A stretch of 8,345 nt of DNA from Acidobacteriota bacterium (GTDB lineage Bacteria; Acidobacteriota; Terriglobia; Acidiferrales; UBA7541). Below are positions 1 to 6,318 of the stretch, one piece after another. The stretch spans positions 2,780 through 11,124 of the forward strand of contig PKWH01000324.1 of NCBI GenBank assembly GCA_003131985.1, given 5' to 3'. A program made the position numbers and the translations under genes. The stretch's first letter is position 1. Each line of letters starts with the position of its first letter. The notes beneath the pieces are model-generated. The model had not been told where the DNA came from. It saw nothing but the letters and a program-made list of their open reading frames with translations, and did no database searches.

Positions 1-161
1 AGAAAGATGCCATGAGCGTTGTCGAAGCTATTCGTCGGGAGTTCCGGGTTCCTGAGGAAATTGCGACAAAAGACGTCGCCGACTTTTTTGTCACCTTGCG
101 AGAACAACATCTGCTGAACGATTCCCTTGTAGGCGATCGCCCGATAGACGGTGCTCCGTGA
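1..161 (+). CDS. PqqD-like leader-recognition protein (lasso B1), 3' part only
   Basis: C-terminal portion of a small PqqD-fold protein. The frame is open to the left edge of the window (codons from nt 3, reading K-D-A-M-S-V-V-E-A-I) and ends at TGA 159-161. The residues show the end pattern of PqqD/RRE domains: a helix (SVVEAIRREF), a short turn with Pro (RVPEEIA), then an Asp-Val-containing helix ending in hydrophobic residues (DVADFFVTLREQHLL). Family knowledge: in lasso pathways split into B1 and B2, this domain binds the precursor leader and delivers it to the B2 protease and the cyclase. The precursor at 3897 carries the matching Tyr-x-x-Pro leader motif. The in-frame ATG at 12 is probably internal, because about 50 residues would be too short for the complete winged-helix fold. 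The stop overlaps the start of the next gene, so the two are probably translationally coupled. Confidence 0.8.
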   Translation, partial: KDAMSVVEAIRREFRVPEEIATKDVADFFVTLREQHLLNDSLVGDRPIDGAP

Positions 162-1555
162 TGACCCCGAACCCAGCGAATGCACTAGAGACTTGGGGTG
201 TTCTCTTGGTCTCGCGCGATGGAGAGCAGATCCTGCTGGTGAAAGAAAGTGAGAATTGGTCCCTCCCACGGATTGAGATTCCCACGCAGGAGCGCATCGC
301 AGCAAATATGAACCGGGTCATACAGAGAGATTTCGGAATCCCCGTGATCTCTTTGTATCCAGTTGTTCCAGCGAATTCCGATCTTCCTGTCGGCAATCCA
401 TATCATGCCGTTGCCGCCTTGTCGGCGACGGGCAACTCACGCCCTGGAAACGAATGGAAATTCATGTCATCGCTGCCGGAGCAATCCTCCTCGCGCCGAT
501 TGGATTTTTCAGCGATCCGCGCGTTCCAGGATGGACTAAAGCGAGGGGAGATCGAACGAAAAACGGGTCCCTTCCTTCGACCCGATTGGTTTACAGATGT
601 CACCCGTTGGATTGCGGACGAGCTGCGCCCCCACGGCTTGCGGCTCACCGGATCATTTGAGCAGTTCAATGCGGATTCTATTTTTAGTTTGATTCGCTTC
701 GAAACAAATGGTGCAGCAGTATGGTTCAAGGCCGTCGGTGCGGATAACTCTCGCGAGTTTCCGATAACGCTCGCTCTCGCAAAATTGTGCCCCGCACAGC
801 TCCCGAAAATTCTAGCGAGCAAATCGGAATGGAGGGCTTGGCTCGCGGCAGACGCCTCCGGAGTTTGCTTGCGCGCTACGTGCGCCGCGCACCTGTGGGA
901 GGACGCCGCTGCCAGCCTCGCACAACTACAAATACTGTCCATGTCTACTTCGGGCGCCATGTGTTCAGCAGGCGCCCGAGATCTTGCGCCTACCGCCCTG
1001 CGTTTGCTGGTGGAATCATTTTTTTCGTGTGTTGCGAGTTCGCAGGCGATTCGGCCGCAATCAAGTGTTCCCACGCTTGTCAACGAAGAGCTAGAGCACA
1101 TCAAAAGCGCTGTTCAGAACTCGCTTCTGCACCTTGAGGCGCTCGATCTTCCGGACACCATCGGCCACATGGACCTGAATCCCGGTAACATTTTCTCCAC
1201 GGATCGCGGTTGCGTATTTCTGGACTGGGCCGAGTCATACGTCGGGAACCCATTCTTCTCTTTCGAATACTTGCTGCAGCACTTTCGTCAGGCCGTCTCG
1301 CCTGAAGTGCTAGAGGAAGACCGTTTCCGCGAAGCTTACTTCGCACCGTGGCAGGCAGTTGTTTCGTCTGAGGCAATGGAAACGGCCATGTCGTTCGTCC
1401 CGCTGGCTGCGCTTTTCGCCTACGCCGCAACTCTCTGGTCCGCGTCCATCCGATACGAAGCCGAGAACATTTCCGTAACACGCTACCTCGCTTCGCTGAT
1501 TCGCAAGATGGGGCGGTACGTCACACATTCGCGTTTGGAGGGCGTTCCGTCATGA
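158..1555 (+). CDS. Degenerate Nudix-like domain fused to APH-fold kinase, putative lasso-peptide tailoring kinase
   Basis: Two-domain protein of 465 residues (numbered from GTG 158; ATG 161 overlaps the upstream TGA and is an equally good start). Residues about 12-95 look like a Nudix fold (TWGVLLVSRDGEQILLVKE, then a helix ending RDFGIPV), but the Nudix box is eroded. Glu45, Arg53 and Gly60 fit, while the metal-binding REUxEE glutamates read RVIQRD and the first Gly is Ile. Residues about 160-440 match the aminoglycoside/choline-kinase-like phosphotransferase fold: candidate ATP lysine K191 in VWFKAV, helix-C candidate E200, catalytic HxDxxxxN as H337/D339/N344 in HMDLNPGN, and metal-binding D356 in FLDWAES. 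The kinase half therefore looks active and the Nudix half looks non-catalytic. Position between B1 and B2, overlapping both, implies a role in peptide maturation. Known lasso-peptide kinases of Bacillales are HPr-kinase-like, a different fold. The substrate is unproven: peptide, sugar or self-protection are all possible. Confidence 0.75.
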   Translation: MMTPNPANALETWGVLLVSRDGEQILLVKESENWSLPRIEIPTQERIAANMNRVIQRDFGIPVISLYPVVPANSDLPVGNPYHAVAALSATGNSRPGNEWKFMSSLPEQSSSRRLDFSAIRAFQDGLKRGEIERKTGPFLRPDWFTDVTRWIADELRPHGLRLTGSFEQFNADSIFSLIRFETNGAAVWFKAVGADNSREFPITLALAKLCPAQLPKILASKSEWRAWLAADASGVCLRATCAAHLWEDAAASLAQLQILSMSTSGAMCSAGARDLAPTALRLLVESFFSCVASSQAIRPQSSVPTLVNEELEHIKSAVQNSLLHLEALDLPDTIGHMDLNPGNIFSTDRGCVFLDWAESYVGNPFFSFEYLLQHFRQAVSPEVLEEDRFREAYFAPWQAVVSSEAMETAMSFVPLAALFAYAATLWSASIRYEAENISVTRYLASLIRKMGRYVTHSRLEGVPS

Positions 1556-1926
1556 CATCGCTCACGATCCGTTCCTATCTCTTGCTCCTGTCGTTTGAAT
1601 GGGACATTGTTCGCCGTAATTTTCGGAAAGTGTACAAGCGCGTGCAAGCCCACGCCGTTCGGCCTCTCCCCCGACAAGACGTCTCACCCGAACTCTCTTG
1701 CCGCGCCGTCAATGTAGCGTGCGCTGTGTATTTCAAAGAGGTGCAGTGTTTGCAACGCTCGGCAACTCTCGTTTGTCTTCTCCGAGACTGTGGAATGCCC
1801 GCATCTTTGGTTCTTGGTGCACAGCGCTTGCCATTTCGCGGGCACGCATGGGTCGAATTAGGCGGAGAAGTCGTGAATGACAACCCGTCGGCTTTAGAGA
1901 AGTACAACATCTTGGACCGCTGCTGA
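1552..1926 (+). CDS. Lasso-peptide leader peptidase (B2, transglutaminase-like)
   Basis: Cysteine protease of 124 residues that cuts the leader from the lasso precursor, working with B1 and ATP in characterised split systems. The catalytic triad of the family is visible: Cys66 in CLQRS, His98 in GHAWVE and Asp110 in VVNDNP. The His-to-Asp distance of 12 residues equals that of McjB (recalled from memory). The stretch RSATLVCLLRDCGMPASLVLG is typical of lasso B2 proteins, as is the short basic N-terminus without a signal peptide. The length is slightly below the usual 130-150 residues, as expected of a stand-alone B2 with no fused recognition domain. The start ATG overlaps the preceding TGA as ATGA, and a GGAGG at 1537-1541 lies 10 nt upstream inside the kinase gene, so coupled translation is likely. 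The identification is firm. Confidence 0.92.
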   Translation: MTSLTIRSYLLLLSFEWDIVRRNFRKVYKRVQAHAVRPLPRQDVSPELSCRAVNVACAVYFKEVQCLQRSATLVCLLRDCGMPASLVLGAQRLPFRGHAWVELGGEVVNDNPSALEKYNILDRC

Positions 1927-1935
1927 TCGAACTTC

Positions 1936-1940
1936 GAGGT
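1936..1940 (+). promoter_or_regulatory. Ribosome binding site of the lasso cyclase
   Basis: GAGGT lies 5 nt before ATG 1946, in the 19-nt gap after the B2 stop. This supports ATG 1946 as the start of the cyclase. It is a shorter Shine-Dalgarno match than that of the precursor gene. Confidence 0.6.
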
Positions 1941-1945
1941 CTTTC

Positions 1946-3874
1946 ATGAACATCCAATTCGGAATATGGAACTTCGGCGGAGAGACCATCGACTCCGGAG
2001 AACTTCGGCGAGTCGAATCGCTTCTCGAACCGTTTGCACCCGACGGGATTTTTACGGTACAGCTAGGGAGTCTGGCATTGATGCTCGGCACCTTGCAAAC
2101 GACCGCGGGCATATGCGGTTTGCGCCCCGTTCCCTTTGCCGGCGGCAAGTGGCTTCTATGGGACGGTCGCATCGACAATCGGGCGGATCTTCGGAAAACA
2201 ACATCGCAACAAAGGTCCACAGAACAGGACGCAGGACTCATTGCAGATCTCTACGAACGGCTGGGTGTAAAAGCCTTCGAGGGAATTGTCGGTGACTGGG
2301 CAGCTGGCATCTGCTGTGAATCCGAGAACACGCTGATCCTGGCCAAGGATTATCTCGGCACGCGCTCCTTGTTCTATCGTGTCAACGGCAACCAGGTGGC
2401 ATGGTCTACGGTGCTGGAGCCGCTGCTCTCTCTTTTTGGCGGTCCTTCCAAGCTCTGCGAGTCTTACATCGCAGGTTGGATGACATTTTTCCCCGAGGAC
2501 CACCTTACCCCGTATCAAGAAATCCATAGTGTTCCGCCTTCTTCGTTCGTACGAATCCAGCCGGACAAGGTCACGACGCATCGCTATTCGAACGTCGAAA
2601 ACGCAAAACCGATTCGCTATTCCACCGACCGGCAATACGAAGAACATTTCCTGAGTGTATTTCGCGAAGCGGTTCGCCGTCGCATCGACTCACCTAAACC
2701 GATCCTCGCCGAACTCAGCGGAGGAATGGATTCTTCTTCCATCGTTTGTATGGCGGACTCGCTATTGGCCGGGGGCGTTCTGCAAACACCTCGGATCGAC
2801 ACAGTGACCTACTGCGACGCGACGGAAGTCACCTGGGACGAAATGCCCTTGGTTTCGAAGGTCGAAACCAAGCGGGAAAGAATTGGACACCACATGGAAA
2901 TCCGACAATCGGACTACCCTGTCCGAGAATTAAGGCCGTCTCGCCTTCAGGTGGTTCCAACCTCGCTCGGTGCCACAGACGGTACCGCCCAGGCTTTCGC
3001 GTCTCTTGTTTCGCGAGGCGGACATCGGGTAGTTCTTTCGGGGCTCGGGGGAGACGAGATTGTGGGTGGTGTTCCAACTCCCATTCCGGAATTGGCCGAT
3101 CTGCTGGCCCGAGGCCGCGCCGCCACCTTCGTTCGCCAATCGATGAGCTGGGCCATCGCCAAGAAAAAACCGGTCATCGCGCTCTGGCGGACGACATTCA
3201 ACCAATTTCTGCCACATCCCACGGATGTATTCGCCACTGCGAAATATTCTTGGCTAACCAAAGAGTTCTCCGAGCGAACCACCGCTTTCCTTGGTTTTTC
3301 GCAGCCGCGTATCAAGCTATTCGGTGGCCTGCCAAGCATGCAGGCGAATCTCTGGTCTCTCGGCGTTCTTCGTCGCCAGTTCGCGTGTACTCCACTCGCT
3401 TCCCAGCCCGCCTACGAGTGGCGTTATCCATTCATGGATCGGGATTTGGTGTCTTATTGTTTCTCGATTCCGCGAGAGCAGTTGGTGCGGCCTCATCAGC
3501 GGAGATCGCTCATGCGGCGTGCCTTTGCGGGACTCGTCCCGAGAGAGATTCTGGAGAGACGCAGAAAAGCCTATGTAAGCGGCGGTTTAGTGAACACGCT
3601 GCGAACGGAATGGAGGCGGTTGAGCGAAAGCAAAGGACTTCTGCTGGGAAACTTAGGTATCGCGAACAGGGCGGCTCTTAACGCCAGCGTTCGGGACGCC
3701 GAGCAAGGACGCGATGTTCCCATCATTCCCTTGCTTCGAACTTTGACGCTCGAACATTGGCTGCGCAACCTGTATCAAGAAACAGGTCCTGCTAGCGTCC
3801 ATCCGGTTACGCATGACGTTCCGCGTAGCTCCTGGGCGGACGCATCCACGATTTTCTCGGCCGAGAAAAATTAA
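1946..3874 (+). CDS. Lasso-peptide macrolactam synthetase (lasso cyclase C, asparagine-synthetase-like)
   Basis: ATP-dependent enzyme of 642 residues that adenylates the side-chain carboxylate of an Asp/Glu in the core peptide and joins it to the new N-terminal amine, closing the ring around the tail. Residues about 1-210 form the class-II glutaminase-like domain, with WDGRIDNR near 72-79 and KDYLGTRSLFY at 134-144. Residue 2 is Asn, not the Cys that glutamine-hydrolysing AsnB enzymes need, so ammonia is not made here; this loss is usual in lasso cyclases. The synthetase domain has the pyrophosphate loop SGGMDSS (258-264), LSGLGGDEIVGG (364-375), and the late motifs EWRYPFMDRDLVSYCFSIP (491-509) and LMRRAFAGLVPREILERRRKA (522-542). 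Length is in the usual 550-650 range. An 11-bp perfect inverted repeat lies inside the gene at 2848-2872. Substrate should be the precursor encoded immediately downstream. Confidence 0.93.
   Translation: MNIQFGIWNFGGETIDSGELRRVESLLEPFAPDGIFTVQLGSLALMLGTLQTTAGICGLRPVPFAGGKWLLWDGRIDNRADLRKTTSQQRSTEQDAGLIADLYERLGVKAFEGIVGDWAAGICCESENTLILAKDYLGTRSLFYRVNGNQVAWSTVLEPLLSLFGGPSKLCESYIAGWMTFFPEDHLTPYQEIHSVPPSSFVRIQPDKVTTHRYSNVENAKPIRYSTDRQYEEHFLSVFREAVRRRIDSPKPILAELSGGMDSSSIVCMADSLLAGGVLQTPRIDTVTYCDATEVTWDEMPLVSKVETKRERIGHHMEIRQSDYPVRELRPSRLQVVPTSLGATDGTAQAFASLVSRGGHRVVLSGLGGDEIVGGVPTPIPELADLLARGRAATFVRQSMSWAIAKKKPVIALWRTTFNQFLPHPTDVFATAKYSWLTKEFSERTTAFLGFSQPRIKLFGGLPSMQANLWSLGVLRRQFACTPLASQPAYEWRYPFMDRDLVSYCFSIPREQLVRPHQRRSLMRRAFAGLVPREILERRRKAYVSGGLVNTLRTEWRRLSESKGLLLGNLGIANRAALNASVRDAEQGRDVPIIPLLRTLTLEHWLRNLYQETGPASVHPVTHDVPRSSWADASTIFSAEKN
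2848..2872 (+). repeat. Perfect intragenic inverted repeat (11-bp stem, 3-nt loop)
   Basis: CTTGGTTTCGA (2848-2858), spacer AGG, TCGAAACCAAG (2862-2872): a perfect 11-bp inverted repeat in the coding sequence of the cyclase, encoding part of LVSKVETK. The protein fits its family here, so this may be chance codon choice, an RNA hairpin slowing translation, or a DNA site. No U-tract follows. Confidence 0.5.
3852..3869. promoter_or_regulatory. Perfect 18-bp palindrome at the cyclase end, upstream of the precursor gene
   Basis: TTTTCTCGG (3852-3860) is followed directly by its reverse complement CCGAGAAAA (3861-3869), covering the last codons of the cyclase. As RNA it can form a 7-bp stem with a GGCC loop ending 12 nt before the precursor's Shine-Dalgarno sequence. 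As DNA it has the symmetry of a dimeric-regulator site. It is followed by A-rich sequence, not a T-run, so it is not an intrinsic terminator. The role is inferred: mRNA processing or stabilisation, or an operator. Confidence 0.5.
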
Positions 3875-3881
3875 AACAAAA

Positions 3882-3891
3882 AAGGAGGTGA
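3882..3891 (+). promoter_or_regulatory. Near-perfect Shine-Dalgarno sequence of the precursor gene
   Basis: AAGGAGGTGA matches all of the usual 16S rRNA 3' anti-Shine-Dalgarno region. The GGAGG core ends 8 nt before ATG 3897, which fixes the precursor start there and excludes the in-frame ATG at 3813. It is the strongest ribosome site in the window, as expected for a substrate needed in excess of its enzymes. Confidence 0.85.
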
Positions 3892-3896
3892 CTACT

Positions 3897-4043
3897 ATGA
3901 AATATACGAAGCCTGAAATCACGAGACTCGGCGAAGCAATAGAACTTATCTGCTCCGACGAATCCCTGCTCAAGGTGAACGGTGGTGCGGATTTTCAGGA
4001 CCACACTCGAATGAGCATCCCGGCGTATTCAGCGGACGAATAA
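3897..4043 (+). CDS. Lasso-peptide precursor (A), 48 residues
   Basis: Ribosomally made substrate of the cluster. The leader starts MKYTKPEITRLGEAIELI and contains the Tyr-x-x-Pro-x-(Leu/Ile)-x-x-x-Gly signature (Y3, P6, I8, G12) that PqqD-like B1 proteins bind. Cleavage after V27-N28 would release a 20-residue core, GGADFQDHTRMSIPAYSADE. Only Asp35 then falls near the ring window and gives a Gly1-Asp7 ring, with a 13-residue tail containing Arg10, Met11, Ile13 and Tyr16 as possible plugs. The usual Thr at leader position -2 is absent; Val27 there is a similar beta-branched residue. Starting at N28 or V27 instead would give rings of 8 or 9 residues but with an atypical first residue. Core T9, S12, Y16 and S17 are possible phosphorylation sites for the kinase of the operon. 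The gene is last in the operon, unlike the common A-first order. It is certain as the precursor by leader motif and position; the exact cleavage site is not. Confidence 0.85.
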   Translation: MKYTKPEITRLGEAIELICSDESLLKVNGGADFQDHTRMSIPAYSADE

Positions 4044-4050
4044 GTCGGAC

Positions 4051-4083
4051 CGCTGGGGTACCTGGAAATCAGGTGCCCCAGCG
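4051..4083. terminator. Strong hairpin between convergent genes, putative bidirectional 3'-end signal
   Basis: CGCTGGGGTACCTG (4051-4064), loop GAAAT, CAGGTGCCCCAGCG (4070-4083): a 14-bp stem with one T-G pair as its only imperfection. It begins 7 nt after the precursor stop and lies 45 nt beyond the stop of the convergent peptidase gene, so it can serve both transcripts. Neither strand has a T-run after the stem, so a classical intrinsic terminator is not shown; it may terminate weakly or protect the mRNA 3' end. Confidence 0.6.
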
Positions 4084-4105
4084 AAATACTCCACGGACTT
4101 CTCCC

Positions 4106-4127
4106 GCGAGCAGTTCGCGAGCAGTTC
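4106..4127. repeat. Tandem 11-bp direct repeat, two copies
   Basis: GCGAGCAGTTC occurs at 4106-4116 and again at 4117-4127, just outside the peptidase stop codon (4129-4131). Each copy contains the small inverted pair GCGA/TCGC. Probably a slippage duplication; no function is evident. Confidence 0.55.
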
Positions 4128-4128
4128 G

Positions 4129-6255
4129 CTAGCGGCTCGTGTTCGTGGCTTTCTGACCCTCTTCTTTTAGCTTTCGCCAGCGGGCAAACTGGCCTGACTT
4201 TGCCGGGTTAGGATCTTCTTCGTCCTTCAACCAGAACAGGAACCAATCCACATTTCGTTCATAGATTTCCAATCTGTGCTTCGGCTGATTGATCACATGT
4301 AATTCGTTAGCATAAATATAGAGTTCAATCGGTTTGTCCAAATCCTTGAGTGCGCGGTAGGTTGCCATATAGCCGAGGTAATCTGTGTCCGTCGCGGTTT
4401 GTAGAATTGCGGTGCTGACTTTGTCGGCATTTAAGGGCACTGCGATTTCCTGCCAGTACGCTTTCGTACGGCCCTCGGTCCAACCCGCTAATCCCCACTT
4501 GGTGAAAAGCTCGCGCCATCCCTCTCCTGCGAGTGCGTAGAAGCAAGGATTATAGATGTCAGCTCCACTTGCAGCCCTGAATAGATGGCTATGCGTGACA
4601 GCATATCCCCCAATCTCCACTCCATGACTGTATCCCGCGAAGCCAACACGGGAAGGATCTACGAGCCCCGCCTTCACCAGCCTTTGCACGGCGGACTCGA
4701 TCGAAGCTAGCGGGGAAGCCCAATCAAGCAACTTATCTGCAAAGTCGCCGGGCCGAATATTCCGTAGAAATCCTACGTCGAAATTCAACACGACGAATCC
4801 TTTCGCCGCATACACTTGAATGGGATTTTCGTCGCCGGAAGCGCCGCGCAGGAAATAGTCACCGCTGCGATACGTCGTGACCACTAAGGGATATTTTCTG
4901 CGATTTTCGTAGTCCAGAGGTTTAACCAGATAGGCGAACCAGTTTTCACCGAATCGATTCGTTCCTTCTATGCGCTCCGCTGGACTTTGGCGCAGAAATG
5001 CAAACTCTGGGTTCAGATCGACAAGCTTCTTGAGCTTGCGGGAGGCGGCATCAACAACTGCGATCTGCGGAGGCGAATTGTTATCTTCCCAGAGGCATGC
5101 AAAATACTTTCCTCGCCCATCCGATGAAAACGACGACAGATATTCGGAGCGGTCGGCCCTAAAAACGAGCTGAGGCACGAGGTCATTTCCCACAACCGAA
5201 TACAACCGCGGCGCTCGTCCAAGCCCGGTTCGCTCGGTAAAGTACAGCGTCGTTCCATCCGTGCTCCACCAGTACTGGTCGATGTAATAGCTGTCAGGCG
5301 TCACTTCTGCGAATTTGGAACCCTTGTCCGGACGGATTAACAGCCGACGGCCCCACCTTGGCGAAAGCGCGGCGGCATTAACCATATAAAGGTAGGCGAT
5401 TCTTTTCCCATCGGGCGACGGATTCGCGTCCACTATCTGGTATTTGGCGGAGAGAGAATCTCGCTTCTCGTCAATTGATCCAGTCGCATCGTAGGATTCC
5501 AATGGAAACGAGTCGCGAATTTCTTTCGTCGTAGCCCGGCGTTCGATCTTAGTTTCGTACTCGTGAATCCAATATTCGCGCTTCGGCTCCTGCGATTCCG
5601 CCTTTTGCGCGAGAATAGGGATGCTGAGGTACGGTTTAATATCGCTGTCCATAACAATTCCGCGCTCCGCCCACTTTGCCGTTTCCTGCTCGCTCGGAGA
5701 AGATACGACCTCGAGGAGGAGTGCTCTTCCATCGTCAAGCCATCGATACTTTTCGACGTCCCCGTTAACGTGCGTGATTTGTTCCCTTTGACCGGTGCCT
5801 GCGTCCCAACCCCACACTTGCCAATGCTCGCCAGGCGCGAGGCGCATGCGGTAACTAATAAGGGTGCTGTCGTGAGACCACTGCGGAGCTTCCGGAATCC
5901 ACTGATTGATGTCATCCCAATGCGGCGGTCCCGCGCTGCCGAACGACCGAATGTCTGGATCGCCATCAGTTGCAACGACAAAAAGTCCCGAACGATAACT
6001 GTTTGCCTCACCGATCGCTTGGCCAACGACAAACGCGATATGTTTTCCATCGGGAGAAATACTCATGCCTTGAGGATCGCGCAGGCTCAGAAGATCGCGC
6101 GGTGTGACAGGCCTCGGCACGCCGGGTACATGCGCATCCAGATGAACGGGTTCGGGATCGAAGCCCGCCCCTTGAACTTGCTGGGCCGAGATTGAATGCC
6201 GGCCGCAGAAAAGAAACGCACACAAGCAAACAACTCGTATGACCCGTCGTGCCAT
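4129..6255 (-). CDS. Secreted S9 family serine peptidase, probable lasso-peptide isopeptidase (Atxe2-like)
   Basis: A 708-residue protein starting at ATG 6255, chosen over an in-frame codon at 6282 because GGAGG (6265-6269) sits 9 nt upstream and the signal peptide then begins MARRVIRVVCLCAFLF. Cleavage is likely after SISA, giving a periplasmic enzyme. Residues about 50-430 show repeated beta-propeller wording (ISPDGKHIAFVVG, SPDGKRIAYLY, STDGTTLYFTE). The C-terminal alpha/beta-hydrolase domain has nucleophile Ser543 in GYSHG, candidate acid Asp625 in DTDYLGY and His653 in NELHVINQP. The Ser-to-acid (82) and Ser-to-His (110) spacings are within one residue of those I recall for Atxe2. The ending QPKHRLEIYERNVDWFLFWL also resembles that group. 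Known family role: hydrolysing the ring isopeptide bond to linearise a threaded lasso peptide. A TonB receptor upstream and a lasso operon alongside support this over a general dipeptidyl peptidase. Confidence 0.82.
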   Translation of the reverse strand: MARRVIRVVCLCAFLFCGRHSISAQQVQGAGFDPEPVHLDAHVPGVPRPVTPRDLLSLRDPQGMSISPDGKHIAFVVGQAIGEANSYRSGLFVVATDGDPDIRSFGSAGPPHWDDINQWIPEAPQWSHDSTLISYRMRLAPGEHWQVWGWDAGTGQREQITHVNGDVEKYRWLDDGRALLLEVVSSPSEQETAKWAERGIVMDSDIKPYLSIPILAQKAESQEPKREYWIHEYETKIERRATTKEIRDSFPLESYDATGSIDEKRDSLSAKYQIVDANPSPDGKRIAYLYMVNAAALSPRWGRRLLIRPDKGSKFAEVTPDSYYIDQYWWSTDGTTLYFTERTGLGRAPRLYSVVGNDLVPQLVFRADRSEYLSSFSSDGRGKYFACLWEDNNSPPQIAVVDAASRKLKKLVDLNPEFAFLRQSPAERIEGTNRFGENWFAYLVKPLDYENRRKYPLVVTTYRSGDYFLRGASGDENPIQVYAAKGFVVLNFDVGFLRNIRPGDFADKLLDWASPLASIESAVQRLVKAGLVDPSRVGFAGYSHGVEIGGYAVTHSHLFRAASGADIYNPCFYALAGEGWRELFTKWGLAGWTEGRTKAYWQEIAVPLNADKVSTAILQTATDTDYLGYMATYRALKDLDKPIELYIYANELHVINQPKHRLEIYERNVDWFLFWLKDEEDPNPAKSGQFARWRKLKEEGQKATNTSR

Positions 6256-6276
6256 GCAAACAAACCTCCAGCGACA

Positions 6277-6299
6277 CGCCACGGAAATGTGTTCCGGCG
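6277..6299 (-). other. Hairpin in the receptor-peptidase intergenic gap
   Basis: CGGAA (6282-6286), loop ATGTG, TTCCG (6292-6296), extended by CGC/GCG (6277-6279 with 6297-6299) across a CA bulge. It fills much of the 63-nt gap between the receptor stop and the peptidase start and lies just before the peptidase ribosome site. No T-run follows on the minus strand. It could lower read-through or protect the receptor mRNA end. Confidence 0.4.
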
Positions 6300-6318
6300 T
6301 CGGTTTTGTCTTATCGGA

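Noticed and set aside
403..1104. 233-codon open frame on the minus strand
   Set aside because: Antisense shadow of the kinase gene with a low-complexity, Arg/Ser-rich translation and no ribosome site or family resemblance.
2746..3681. 311-codon open frame on the plus strand
   Set aside because: It lies entirely inside the cyclase gene in another frame; its translation has no recognisable domain and the cyclase motifs run through the region without a break.
3813..3896. Longer in-frame start for the precursor (76 residues)
   Set aside because: It would lie inside the end of the cyclase gene in another frame and has no ribosome site, whereas ATG 3897 has an almost complete Shine-Dalgarno at ideal spacing and the leader motif starts right after it.
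4106..4127. Direct repeats as an attachment site or insertion target duplication
   Set aside because: The copies are adjacent with no inserted element, integrase or transposase nearby.
5433..6195. Open frames of about 205 and 210 codons overlapping the peptidase gene on both strands
   Set aside because: Both are shadows of the peptidase propeller region, which reads as a clear S9 protein through the same bases.
6256..6282. Upstream in-frame start of the peptidase (nine extra residues)
   Set aside because: It would place the ribosome site inside the gene and prepend MACRWRFVC to an otherwise standard signal peptide.
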